Positions 1 to 11,714 of a stretch of 64,000 nucleotides of DNA are shown piece after piece (position 1 is the first letter of the stretch; each line of letters begins with the position of its first letter). This DNA comes from Catonia carolina (lineage: Eukaryota; Arthropoda; Insecta; Hemiptera; Achilidae). The translations under genes were made by a program, and so were the position numbers. The notes under the pieces are model-generated. The model ran no database searches. It was not told the origin of the DNA and saw nothing but the letters and a program-made list of their open reading frames with translations. The stretch covers positions 52,723,553 to 52,787,552 of the forward strand of contig JAQMRL010000001.1 in NCBI GenBank assembly GCA_035578175.1, written 5' to 3'.

Positions 1-3000
1 TTGTTTGAAACGGTCTATTTACATAAATTTTTATAAGAAAATGTTCTTTAATGTATTTCAATAATGCCAAAATTATATTGAATATCGTTTGAAGCATGGA
101 CAGGAAATTAATTTAAACATAATTTAAAAAGTTATTGAAAGAAAAGAAAATGCCGGACCAATTCTATAAAATTAGGAAACCAACAATTTTTTTTAAACCA
201 GAAGATGATCCACTTTGGTTGAATTTACTTAATGTATACTCTGGTCTAGATGGAATCTAATCAAAGTACAAAATATTTTCTATTGCATAGCAACTTAATT
301 AAATAACACAATTGAAAAACTGTGAAATTGCTGCAACTGTTATTTATTTAACTTTATTTATGAAATTATTCCAACTGTTAAGATAAAAATAACCAGTGAA
401 TTTAAAAAGGGTGAATTTTTGGATGAAATACATGAGTTACGTGCTTGGAGATCACTAACATTGACAAATCTCCAACTTTTTTATTTAATTTGTTCTCATT
501 AACTTATGAATGACATGTAGTTCGTAAACTAGCAGATCCCTGCTCCATTTCCTCCTTAATCATCTATGAACGTTGTTCAGTAAATGATTGGAAAATCCGC
601 TTATCAGTTCGTTTGAACGAGTCAAAAGTCTGGTGTAGAAGTTTCGATAAAGTTATGTTACAATTTTTAAATGTAAATTTAAACGAAGTAATGTTTTTTA
701 AAACAGTTACTGTGATAAAAAATAAGAACTGGATGAGTTGTAAATTATTACTGTTTATTAACAATCTAGTATTCACAAACATGCGGTCCGGTCCTGTTCC
801 ATTTTGCTAATGAACGGGCAGAGATTAAGACTTCTATTGAACGTCCCAAAGACGAAACCAGTTTCTAATTATTATTGAATACTATACGCTAATTGATTAT
901 GTTTGTCACGAAATAAATTACTGATCTTTAAATAACAAGCCCATTCCTGTTTCTAACGGTGAAGGGCATTTGGTTAGAACAGGCTTTCTTCCAACTTCTT
1001 CAGCTCCTAATGGTCGCTTATCTAAATATAGTACTCTTCCATAAATATTTTCTCGGTTATGTTAAATTGGACACAAATCTATGTTATCTACTTTCAATTT
1101 TTATTTTAAATTCTTAAAATCCAGTATGTACCTAAAAAGATAAAAGCATCACGGATTGTATCACGTAGACAAAAATAAATGAAACGAGTTTTGGTTCAAA
1201 AACAGTAAGCTCCAACGTTATTCTTCGATTCTTATTCGTCCTTCTGCTTTTCTTTCTTTAATTTCAAGCATTTTATTTATCCATTCAACATAAGATAAAA
1301 TTTAAATAGTGTGTTGTGAGTGCAATATTTCACAGTTTACAGTGATCTTGAAATGTGTAATTATGAATTATTTAAGGATTTTGTGTTCCGTTTTTGGTCA
1401 CACAATGGTGTGTTTTAAATTAAACTATTAATGAAGATTCTCTCTAAAGGATACTACCACTAATCACCTATCGTGTAAGACGATAATCACACATTTGTGA
1501 TAATGAAAAATTCTTATTACAACATTTTCTAGATACACTTACACAGCGGTGGACAAAAATTTCCCTGATGCGCTATTGTTTGAAAGGAAAAACTATACGG
1601 GAGGTGAAAAATATTTTTAGAAACGTGTTCTATAGTATTACATCCTGCTTAACTAGGATAAATAATAACAGGACATTGAAGAGGATCCTTATAGAATGTA
1701 CAATTACAAAAGCAGAGTAGTAAGAAATAAGAAACAGGATTAAGGAAACAAACCAAAGATACCTCATAAACTGGTAATTCTATAAGGAACGATAACAACT
1801 GCGATCAGTTACCCATATCATCAACAAAGCTGCAGAATCTAAACTCAAAACAAGGTCAGCAGAGTTAAAAAAAATTTAAATCAGAGAATATGAAAGAAAA
1901 AATGGCGTAAGGCCAGAAAAATGGAAGAAACATGTAGAAGGAATACAAGTATAAGACATAAGGAAAGTCCACAATCAATAAAGTATTTTAACCTAATGAG
2001 CGGTCGCATTTTCGGCCTACTCGCAAAAAATACTACATTTTGAGATCATCTGAAGGTCCAAAAATAGTTCTGAATTTTGCTGTTAGTCAGTAATTTTCAA
2101 AGAAATAGTGAGTTTAGGCTAGCACAATAACGTTTTAAAGATAAATTTTTCTGTAGCTCATTAACGTAAAGGGAAAAACGAGGCTGCCGCGTCACCGGCA
2201 GGACCCGCCATTGCTACAGAAAACTAATGCCGATTTTTAGAACTATGGCTCTTCGAGAAGTTATAAAAAATGTTTTAAAGTAGTAAACCAATTTTACATC
2301 TTGGACGAAAACGATTGAAATCGACTTCTCTAGTTTTACTGTTCAACGTCTAAAAAAACCATTTTTTACATTTCAGCTCTCTTTATCATTAGGATGTTAA
2401 GAGAATTAGTAATGAGTGCCATTTACTCGTATATACATCAGTAATCTTCATAAAAGTTTACACGTTACCTTCAAAATAATAACAGAAAGTGTTATCACCA
2501 GGAAATTGTTTACAATCAACCAGAATACCTACTAACTTTGGAAGCTAACAACGGAATTCACTTTTGTATAACTTTTGAGTTTATTGTATAGTATACGAGT
2601 ATGTAGACCTGCTTCTCCAGATAACCAAAACCACAAAGTTACAATGATCAATTTACTTGGCATCAGTTCCTGTGTGTTCTCTCAGCAGATTAAATAATAA
2701 TCGAGATAAAGTAATTTAATGCCAGATATTATAATACACGGAAGATTTTAGATAAAGTTAGACAGCAGAGATTGAAATTTATTCAGAATGTAGTTTGTTA
2801 CATTTCATTAAAAGTTCTTAGTTCTTTACTATAGTTATTAGAAAGAAACATTTGAAAGTTGGCTACCATGAAAAATATTTATTGAGGCAAGATAGAGTAT
2901 ATATGCAAGAAACTAGTACATAAACAGCGTTCTTAAGAAATAACACTAAGCCTACTGTGCTGTCTGCTGTGGGAACTTCTAGGCAACCACATAGTTGACA

Positions 3001-3884
3001 GTTTACCTTCGGGCAGCGAGCCTTTGACTGATCACCCGGTCAAGTTTTACTCAAGACTTACTCTTGTTTTACCCAAGTGTTTGTTTTGTAACAGTCGACA
3101 GTGTATGCAAATTTACATTTCACTACTGTTCAGAAATGTTGATATTACAAGCAAATGCAAAATAATTTGCTTCATTTCTTCTGTAATTTTTGCCCAAGCT
3201 ATTATTAAGATAAGTTACGATTTTATCAGATCTTATTCTTCAGTTAAAATAATCGTAACAATGTTTTTCCCTAACGCAGTCTTTTTATTTTAATACAGCT
3301 GTAATACATTTCAGACACTTACATAATCACCGTAAAATAAATAGAACCGAAAATAGCTTTATGTTCAATTATACTAAAACTGGTACCCGCGGTACGTGCG
3401 AGCTTCCAGCTTGCCTCTAAGAGTTCATTAAAGAAACAGGTGTATTGCTTTTCCCGCTTTTTCGATTAATTCCACACGTAACAACGTTTAAGTATTAGTT
3501 TAAGAATACTAATACCGATTTTCAGATCTACTTTCCTTTAGGATTGGCAGCCCGTTTCTATCCCGTAGGAGCAAATACAACAGTCAAAATTCTAATTTTA
3601 TAATTTTCATTGAGTATCACTTGAAGAATACACATGTCAAATTTTAGAACTTTAACTCTTCGGGAAAGTAAAAAAAGTAATATGTAGGCCTACTGTTTTA
3701 TTTTTATTAATTTCTCTTACCACCTTCTCAATAGCAACAAAAATTTATTCAATAACTAATAAAAAATAACTTGTTACTCATTAACTCACTGGCAAGAGTT
3801 AAAGAATAGCCTCGGATCAGGACATGATATACTTAATACTACAGCCGAAATTTAAATACCCAAACACTTCTTTAAAATAACGAG
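1..3884. other. AT-rich DNA without recognisable genes
   Basis: All open frames here are short (under 90 codons), AT-driven and without recognisable motifs. An A-rich stretch at about 1550-1990 looks vaguely like eroded coding sequence, but I could not match it to a family. Two short segments, near 2220-2290 and 3630-3700, share wording around 'ttttagaact...ctcttcg' and may be weak copies of one old repeat. I see nothing else. Confidence 0.55.
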
Positions 3885-4145
3885 TTCTTCGTAATTGATT
3901 ACTATGTAGCGTTATGTGATTATGTGATTGGCGTAGGGAAGAAAATTAGAAGTCCGTACACTGATGTAAAAATAATACTGTATTAACGAATATCTGAGCG
4001 AGCGAGTGAGGGCTTTCATCTACATAAATCTTCTTCTTATAGCGTCGTCTCCATTACTGAAGGTTAGCCAAAAAAAAAATCGCAAATCGCTCTCTATGAT
4101 GAGCCAGCCTCTCTCAAAATAATGTGCGTGCAAATCGCTCTCGAA
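3885..4145 (-). mobile_element. 5'-truncated RTE-like LINE 3' tail (composite repeat, copy 1)
   Basis: Read on the minus strand, 4140-4030 encodes a decayed C-terminal tail related to that of the RTE-like element at 17.2 kb, of the form 'RFA..FANLQ', ending just before an AAG-rich tail (TTCTTCTTA on the plus strand near 4030). The block 3885-4020 beyond the tail is also shared with 5185-5780, so the duplicated unit is larger than the LINE end itself. Frame disruptions and the missing upstream part show a dead, truncated copy. The direct alignment of the two copies is by eye; the exact right edge near 4145 is uncertain. Confidence 0.6.
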
Positions 4146-5184
4146 TAAACATGCAAAAAATAAAAGAAAACCAGAAATTTATTGAGAAATTTTGGAAAAC
4201 TTTTACAACGAATCATGTGTAACGTAACCTTTTGGTTCTTACCAGTTAGCCATGATCATTTGATCTCTACAGTATTCATAAAAGCCAAAAACCTGTTTTG
4301 ATTTTTTTAATTTTTATTTCTAACAATATGAGAAAGCAAACTGAATGGGTAGCTCATCAGTCTCATGTTTCATCGCTAATATTTATTTACACATTTTGGT
4401 TACGTAATTTTAATCAGCTTATAATAGTTTAGAGGATAATCTTCCTTTGATAAATCAGTCAAGGACAGTGATTAAATCGTAGAAAAGTAGTATATTCCCG
4501 TCTTAGAGATCTTAGTGAAAACGTTCAGGACTAAAGGGGAGGTCCCTACCATAAGTACGTACAGTACTTACAGGTAAAAGTAATCGCATAGTTTATACTG
4601 GTACGACTGGTTTCACCATAAAATACGATTAGAATTAATTATATAAGCTTTGTATTTATTTGTCACGTGTCATTGTACTGCAAGCGTTTTAAAAAGGCTT
4701 TTAAAGCTACAAACAGTTGTTTTATTTATTTCTTTTTTTCATAATGTACACTATTTGTATGGAAGCTATTAAGTGCAACCTACACGTATCAGTCGGATAG
4801 AAAGAAGTATTACTTCGTATTATCTTCAATAACAAGAAATACAATTTTATTTTCATTATTATATTTAATTAGCCGTATAAGTTACTTCCTTATTGTTACT
4901 GTAAATATTGTATTTACTTTTGTATTTACATTCATAAGTGATTGTTAAAATTTATGGTAAAAAGGTTTTTGTTTGATTTTACATTGAGCACAAAAAATTG
5001 AATAACTCTGTTGTAGTATATTACCTACACTTATAAAAAGTTAACAAAAAATAAAAAATAATAATTGAAGTGTATGACAATCAGATGAATTGCAAAAATT
5101 TTTTAAATATGCAAAAATTGAATTCAAGGAATCCAAAACAATACGTAATACAATTTAAATCTTAGTTAATTTTAACACGAGCAT
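4146..5184. other. AT-rich DNA, nothing recognised
   Basis: No frame of useful length, no repeat shared with the rest of the window, and no RNA gene signal were seen. Confidence 0.5.
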
Positions 5185-6250
5185 GTCGTAATGGATTACT
5201 ATGTAGTGTATGTACGAGGTGTGGCTATTAAATAACGAGATTGACGTTGTAAAAAAAATTTATTTTAATTTTATACATAATCACTTATTGTCACCTTCAA
5301 TATACACTCCTTCTCTATCCCTACAACGCTCCATGCGAATTTTCCATTGTTGGAAACAATGCTGGAAGTCATCTTCTGTCAGCTCCTTCAGAACACGTGC
5401 CGCTTTCTCTTTTAAAGCGCAATCGCGTACAAAGTGTCAGTACAAACATTTTGCGACCTTCATTTCAAATATTTTCGAGCGGCACGTGTCCTGAAGGAGC
5501 TGACAGAAGATGACTTCCAGCACTGTTTCCAACAATGGAAAAGTCGCATGGGGCGTAGTAGGGATAAAGAAGGAGTGTATAATATAAGTGATTAAGAATA
5601 AAATTAAAATTTTTACGTCAGTCTCGTTATTTAATACCCACACCTCTTATACGAGCATACTAGGCGATTGACGTCGCGAAAAAAATCAGAAGTCCGTACA
5701 CTAACTTACTAATGAATAAGAAATATAATAATACTGTAGTAATGAATGACTGAACGAACGAGTGAGGACTTTCGCCTACATTTATCTTCTTATATGCCGA
5801 CTCCATTACTGAAAGCTGGCCACAACACCCGCAAATCGCTCTTTGTTATGAGCCACTCTCAAAAGAGCGTGCCTACTCAAGTTTGTCCAGTTTCTAGTAT
5901 TCGTCAACCATGAAAACTTCCTCCGCCCAGGGAAGCATCTGCCCTCAACTCTACATTCGATAATTAGTCTGAGAAACTCATATTTATCACTCCTGCACAA
6001 ATAACCGAGGTAGGAAGTCTATCTTCTTTTTATAATGCCCATTTACTCACGGTTCACACCCATACGTCTCAAAACATCAACGTTGGTAATATGATTGGTC
6101 CACGAAATCTGGAGCATTCTTCTAAACAACCGCATCTCGAAAGCTTTTTAACGATGCATAGACAGCATACTCAAAGTCCATGTTTTAAACCATAAAGCAA
6201 CTGGAGCGGCTAGAAAGGGTTTAAACGCACAATTTAGTGTACCCATAACT
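5185..6250 (-). mobile_element. decayed RTE-like LINE, C-terminal half, split by a mariner derivative
   Basis: On the minus strand, from about 6240 to 5780, a broken reading frame follows the C-terminal region of RTE-like reverse transcriptases. It has an 'LLYG.K'-like segment, then 'AFEMRLFRRMLQISW', 'DVLRRMGVNRE', 'KYEFLRLIIE' and 'GRRKFSWL', ending in 'VAHNKERFAGVVA'. The same order occurs in the better preserved element at 17.2 kb (AFEMWLYRRMF, EEILRRM, GRRRFSWLKN). There is a stop after 'VNRE' and at least one frame change, so it cannot be functional. Sequence 5656-5780 and 5185-5208 matches the block next to the truncated tail at 3885-4145, and the mariner-like palindrome at 5211-5655 sits inside that shared block. 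Confidence 0.75.
5211..5655. mobile_element. palindromic mariner derivative (two transposon 3' ends facing out)
   Basis: The left arm (5211 to about 5407) begins with the mariner-type end 'tgtacgaggtgtggctatta', and the right arm (about 5479 to 5650) is its inverted counterpart, ending '...taatacccacacctc'. Both arms correspond to the region encoding the transposase C-terminus: the minus-strand reading of the left arm and the plus-strand reading of the right arm contain 'VLKEL.ED.F..CF.QWK' wording. The same end occurs at 15274, with a readable 'KEKAARVLKEL' frame. About 70 bp of unrelated or rearranged sequence separates the arms. A TA precedes the left end at 5209-5210, the usual mariner target; the right end is eroded. 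With no N-terminal or catalytic region it is a non-autonomous fold-back derivative. Confidence 0.8.
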
Positions 6251-6494
6251 ATGATATCCATATTTGACAACAAATACCTGCTTAACCAAAGCAATACCTA
6301 GGAAAATTTTTGTAGCAAATCTTGTAGAGTATTTAATTCTCTACAAAATGTTTCTAACAAGATTTTGGTGCAGACTGACCGTTTGACCGCTGCAAATAAA
6401 AACGTACATGAAGAACACGAATGTTTTTGCCATTTTCAAACATGGCGTACAAAGCTCAAGTCCTATGGCCGGAGACTTTTGATATATTATATGG
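6251..6494. other. spacer between two LINE tails, with a short dispersed segment
   Basis: No gene is seen. About 45 bp at 6425-6468 (around 'caaacatggcgtacaaagct') recurs at 7720-7760 with a few changes, which marks both as copies of an unidentified repeat. Confidence 0.45.
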
Positions 6495-6700
6495 ATAGCT
6501 GTATGGAGTCTTCTTCTTGTAGTGCATCTCCTATCGGAGGTTTGCTATCATCACAGCAATCCGGACCTTGTCGACTGCAGCTCTGAACAGTTGAACACTG
6601 CCACAGTTAAACCAATCCCTCAGGTTCTTTAGCCAGGACACACGGCGTCTTCCGATGCTCCACCCTCCACTAATCTTTCCGTATGGAGTAAGCCTTTTAA
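6495..6700 (-). mobile_element. RTE-like LINE 3' tail fragment
   Basis: Minus-strand translation of about 6680-6500 gives an uninterrupted tail of the form 'SIGRRRVSWLKNLRDW', then 'LFRAAVDKVRIAVMIANLR', followed by a (AAG)n end (CTTCTTCTT on the plus strand near 6510). It closely parallels the C-terminus of the element at 17202-18329 (SVGRRRFSWLKNLRTW ... LFRAAVDRVVIARMIANVR). It is better preserved than the neighbouring copy at 5.8-6.2 kb, so it is probably younger. Upstream sequence is missing, as expected of a 5'-truncated insertion. Confidence 0.75.
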
Positions 6701-7351
6701 AAACTATCTGAATTATTTCTACTCAAAGGTCTTAATCTCCACGACTAATACTCAGGATTATGGATATCATACGACGACATAACAAACGATAAAGACATAA
6801 AAATTTTAATGGAGCATTGTTTAATTACTAATCCAGTAAATATTCCTCTACTCTGCCTTTCACATAGTCGCCTTTCAGGGTTGACTTGTAATTCAATATA
6901 TTTAGAATATGAATAGGTTTTTAAAATCATAAGAAAATAAGCTTAATGTGATAATTCTGTTTCAGAAATACGAGGTTATTATAGATTCCACAGTAAGGCA
7001 TGCAAACTACGCTTTGATTTGTAAAAGCGTCCAGCAGAATAGTCGGCAAAACCTTGAAGAAATACTTTTTTATTTTAGACATCATCATGGAAGATTCGAT
7101 GTAATCAAATCATTCGTTTGTTAATCTTACATTCATACATAAATTTACTGATGTAACTTATTTGAGACTTAAGTTGATAATTATTTTATCAATTGAAATT
7201 GAGGTAAACCTATCATCAACAAAAGAAACTGGCCAACATGATACTTTTCTAGCACTAAGTATGTTTTTAGATCATTTCATACAACTACAATTATGCAAAA
7301 CAAGAGAAGTTTGAGGTAGATTTGGAAAAGATTTACATGTTTTAAATGGAA
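6701..7351. other. AT-rich spacer
   Basis: Only short frames without motifs occur here. The last 8 bases (7344-7351, AAATGGAA) are the left target-site duplication of the next repeat. Confidence 0.5.
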
Positions 7352-8014
7352 CATTTGCCCATAACAGGCAGGTGGAGTGTTAAATTATTTGCCCGGATCT
7401 GCTAGTTTCCGAGCTACAAGAAATAGTTCTGTTTCTTATCACATGGTCAGCCAATATATGACTGAAACATTTAAGAACAGAAGATGTAGAGGTGTAAAAG
7501 ACACTACTCAGAGTTATCTCCTCCGAGAGTAATGCATTTCATTATAAAGCCAGATCCTGTAGTGAATGAAGTAAAGGTGTCAATTACAGGGTGGAAAGTA
7601 GATGCTTTTCAGAGGGCCTGGCATCCGGATAAGCATTCTTTTCCACTCAGAGAAGAAGGCATGATAAACCACCTCACTCCTCGTTTTACTTAGATCAAAA
7701 TAATACAAGAATTTTTTACCATATTCAAACATAGCGTACAAAACTCAAGTTCTAAAAAATTGCATGAGCTTTCAGGTAAACAATACCAGACAAGTCAGAC
7801 ATTAGTCATGTTTACAATAATTCATTGTTAAAATGGAACATCACGAAATCTAGGGAGCAACAGTGTCTACCAACAGTATTTTTATGACAAAAATTTAATT
7901 GGTATTAATTGAATGAATGAAGTATGCTAAATTGTATAGTATTAATGATAATTTTAGTTTGAGACTCTACAAGTTCAAACTAGCCTTTCGGCTGATGACC
8001 TAAACAACAGCAAC
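7352..8014 (+). repeat. SINE-like repeat family 1, copy A (interrupted)
   Basis: This is one of six copies of a roughly 400 bp dispersed repeat in the window. The sense 5' end is 'cataacaggcaggtggagtg', and the 3' end is 'ggctgatgacctaaacaac' followed by an AAC-type tail. Here about 260 bp (near 7700-7960) of other sequence interrupts the unit before its last 50 bp. The octamer AAATGGAA precedes the copy (7344-7351) and follows its tail (8015-8022), which fits a target-site duplication. No coding potential is apparent. The family cannot be assigned to a named SINE or LINE from sequence alone. Confidence 0.75.
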
Positions 8015-8022
8015 AAATGGAA

Positions 8023-10070
8023 GGTAATTGTTTTATGAAAAAATTACAGCCCAAAATTAGAAAACAAAACAAAAACGTAAAAGACTATATTCGTAAGTTT
8101 AGTTACACTAATTAATCCATCAAAATGAACCGAAAAATCAAATTTTCGATCTGAAGTGGACAAATTAAAATATTAACATCGAAATATGATTTCTTTTTCT
8201 TAGAGTTTTTATTTTGTAGGACATAAATGTGTGTTTCGGCCATCTTAATTACTGGAAATGATTAGATTCGCAGATAGTACAATTGTCAGTGTTATACTCA
8301 GCCCCTACAATACGTTTACTTAATCTGGGAGAGACCTTGTTTATAACAAACACACCCATATACATATAACGTTTTCTATAATAAAATACAATTTAGTAAT
8401 TATTTTCTTAAGTAATTTAGTAATCAATATAAAAATTTCTATCAATCATTTTATTTCACAGATCATTAAAAATGTTGAAATAATTTCAAGTACAATTTAT
8501 TATTTAATATACTATAGCCTACAACTACAGCCTAAATTCTTACTACAACGTTAAAAGAATGAAACCTCCTACAAACAAACAGGTAGGCCTACGGATAAAT
8601 TGGACAGATTTCCTTGACATATGCACAGTGAGATTATTTATTGTTAGATACATAATATATGAATTTATTATTAGAATATAAGATTATGTAAATGTTTTAT
8701 TAGGTTAATTTTAATATGTAAAATTGGATAATAGGCCAAGTGCATATAAAATAATAGAGTTTTCTTGAGCAATTACATTGTGGATTTACATTAAGATTGT
8801 AATGTTATATAACATAAATTGCACGAATGAATATTTACAATTTTTATTAACTGAAATTGTTTATTTATAAATGATTTATGTAAATAAAATAAATTTATTA
8901 TTTTTTGTACCGCAATTGAACTTGATTTTTAAGTTCTAATTATATCAGTCTAATTTTTAAATATTTAAAGAATTACATGTTTCTTATCTTTCATTTGAGA
9001 TTTTCAACAGTATGTAATGCAATGTACGTATTACCAGAAACTGATAAAAATTATAGTAGCAATAAATTATATGAAATAAAACAAAAATAAAGATTGATAT
9101 CCAGTGGTAGTATATCTCTGAGTATATAATTGGTGGCAGTTTTTAAAATTATCATGAATCATTTTCCTTTGTCCGTCCGTCACACCCAGATGTCAGAAAC
9201 TATAAGAGATAGCAACAAACGGTTTCCGGATTCGTAATCTATACAATACGTTAGTGGGCCTAGATTAGGTTTAAAGTACCAGTTTAGACCGGAAGTGGCT
9301 CAAAACAGCAAATCCCAAACAGGAAGAAATCTAATTCGGAATTTGGAAATAAAATAGTGTCATTCGATTCCTCTTAAAGAGCAGATATAGGAATCGCTAA
9401 TTGTTTTTGCCACAAGTCAAAGGTAAGCTTTTTTAAAAATTGCCATTAGCCATGAAGACGCATCGTCTCATGAAAGGGATTTTTAAATTTATTTGACGGT
9501 TAATTTTTTAAAATAATAAGAAATTAAAATTTATTTGGACCTTCGGGCCAGCCCAGTTCGACAGGTAGCAGGAACTTACTATACTAATTGTTCAGCGACA
9601 ACTGTTGGGCATGAAACTTTTTACGGTGACCAACTAACAAACACACATGAATAAATTCCACAGAAGGTTCTGTCAAATTTAATTCAACTCCAAGCCAAAA
9701 AAGGAGTTATGAACAGTGCACAGTTCTCAGTACATATCAAATGTAAGCTAAGAAGTCTACGAAATAAAGATAAATAAAACACGATAGTTTGTCACAATTC
9801 ATAATAATCTAATTTCGACAAAAATTGAACAAAAATCCGTTTAAAAGTGACTGAAGGAGTCAAATTAATACTCCACTATGGGTATTTCTTCAATACTTAT
9901 TAATTTAATGATCAAAATTTAATTACGTAATGTAATACAAATGTGATTACAAATTATTTTCTTTAAAAGAGATACAATTAAAATTTTAGTCAAATTCACA
10001 AACGGGAGACGAACGAATTACATAAGTGTTAATTTAAATACTCCATACTTCACCATTAAATATAAAAATA
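8023..10070. other. long AT-rich interval, no gene seen
   Basis: Frames are short and motif-free. The sub-region 9165-9660 is somewhat richer in GC ('gtccgtccgtcacacccag' onward) and may be an old repeat, but it has no second copy in this window. Confidence 0.45.
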
Positions 10071-10262
10071 CGCCGGCCGCATTGGCATAGTTGGTAACGT
10101 GCTCGCCTCTCACCATGTTCGAATCCCAATCAGGTACGGCATATTTTCATACGTTACAAAAAAATAATTTCATCCTTCAGTGTAACAACCCAAAGTCGTC
10201 GCTAATGACCATTGTAGTTGACGCGACCTTAATAAGTTAATGCGACGTTAAATAAAGAAAAA
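10071..10262 (+). repeat. tRNA-derived SINE
   Basis: The head carries an RNA polymerase III A-box-like element 'TGGCATAGTTGG' (about 10091) and a B-box-like element 'GTTCGAATCCC' (about 10123), spaced as in a tRNA. An unrelated body follows, ending in 'taaataaagaaaaaaa'. The acceptor stem does not close properly, and a body plus A-rich tail follow, so this is a SINE rather than a tRNA gene. A short 'aaaaata' occurs on both flanks and may be the remains of a target-site duplication. Confidence 0.65.
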
Positions 10263-11573
10263 AATATTGAAAAGAATATTGTTAAATAAATTTAATCAGA
10301 TAGATATGTTGTAGCCGTTAAATTTCTTCAAAACTTAACTAATCAAATTTAATTCTTTAAGCTAAGGAGGAATTTACGAACAATAATTTAAGTCAAATTA
10401 TCTTTTCTGATACATTCTTTTACTTCATTAAAATTACAAAAGACTGTGGATAAAGAAATTTTACATTATCAAACGAAATGTGCCTTGATTAAGGTAATAA
10501 TAATATACAGGATTATATACACAGTGTTACGGAGACGCGGATTTTATTTTATTTCCAGCAATTGCGAAAATAAAGGGATTTAAAAAGGAATACTCACATG
10601 TGCGTTGCGCTATGCTATGTTACCGCTGACCATTTGATAAAAAAACAGTCTTGACTTTCTTTACAAAAAAAAAAATGAAAATTGTCGAAGGAAATATAAT
10701 TTTCTTTGCAAACTGAGTGTTCCAAAACAAAGTGGATTTGCAACTAAGGATATAAAAATATAACTTAGTCTTTGCGTTATATAAGACCAGAGAAAATATC
10801 CAACAAACTTTACTGTTTAATTTACGAATAAACTTAGAAATAAAACAAACTGATCGCTGAATTCCAGTTAAATTCCAGAGCAGATAGACAAACATATATA
10901 ACATGCATACACACAGTAAGGGCAAAGGTTGATCAAATCTTGAAATGCTGCTGACCTATATCACAGTACACGAACTGACGTAACAAATGTCGGTTGGGGG
11001 ATTTATAAAAAGTAACAGCATGTATTACTGCACGCATCTTGCTACACTAAGTTACTGTGCTGAACAGACCACATTGGATATTTTACATTCTAAAACAATT
11101 TCACATTCTACAACAGAATTCATTTCTTGCGACGATAAATAAAAAAAATCAACATATACAAAAAACAAATGTTAACTATTAATAAAATCTGTTTTTAAAC
11201 TTTATATATTTATTTATATAGGTAATTATTCACAAATAAACAGTTAAAATCACTTTACTATGTTTTAAAATTTTATTTCTATAATACTCTGAACATGAAA
11301 ATCATGTAATTTAAGTGCATGATTGTAATTTACATGAATCTAAATTTATGAAACTTTTAATAAATCGAAGCATGAACTTCAATGCACTGCAGTTACTATT
11401 TACATTTTTAACCCCTATTTAATTAAGCAAATTCTAAGAATTTACACTACCAGGAATTATTACGTTGTATTTAACACCTGACTATTTAATCTGATTATAA
11501 AGCTACGCACATAATTTAAAATTTTTTGTACTTCATGGAACTGACTGGAAGTACACTAAAACCTCGTTTGTTC
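10263..11573. other. AT-rich DNA
   Basis: The longest frame (10620-10925, minus, 101 codons) is hydrophobic and AT-driven, with no recognisable motif. I do not call it a gene. Confidence 0.45.
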
Positions 11574-11714
11574 GGGCCTGGTATACTGATTAGCATACTT
11601 TTTCACTCCAAGAGGAAGGAAATTGTAAACCACCTCACTACTGGTTTTACTTAGTAAAGCCTCTAGAGGTTCAAATCAGCCTTTCAGCTGATGACATAAA
11701 CAACAACAACAACA
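11574..11714 (+). repeat. SINE-like repeat family 1, copy B (3' end only)
   Basis: Only the last 140 bp of the family is present: 'gcctggtatactgattagca', the 'aaaccacctcact' block, 'gaggttcaaatcagcctttc' and 'gctgatgacataaacaacaa', with a clean (AAC)n tail. The 5' truncation suggests incomplete reverse transcription. Confidence 0.75.

Noticed and set aside
1550..1990. A-rich block that might be an eroded LINE endonuclease-RT linker
   Set aside because: No landmark motif in any frame; too weak to assign.
10080..10150. Possible functional tRNA gene
   Set aside because: A- and B-boxes are present but the stems do not pair properly and a SINE body with an A-rich end follows.
10620..10925. 101-codon minus-strand frame, hydrophobic
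   Set aside because: Composition is what AT-rich DNA gives by chance; no motif, no conserved context, no codon signal.
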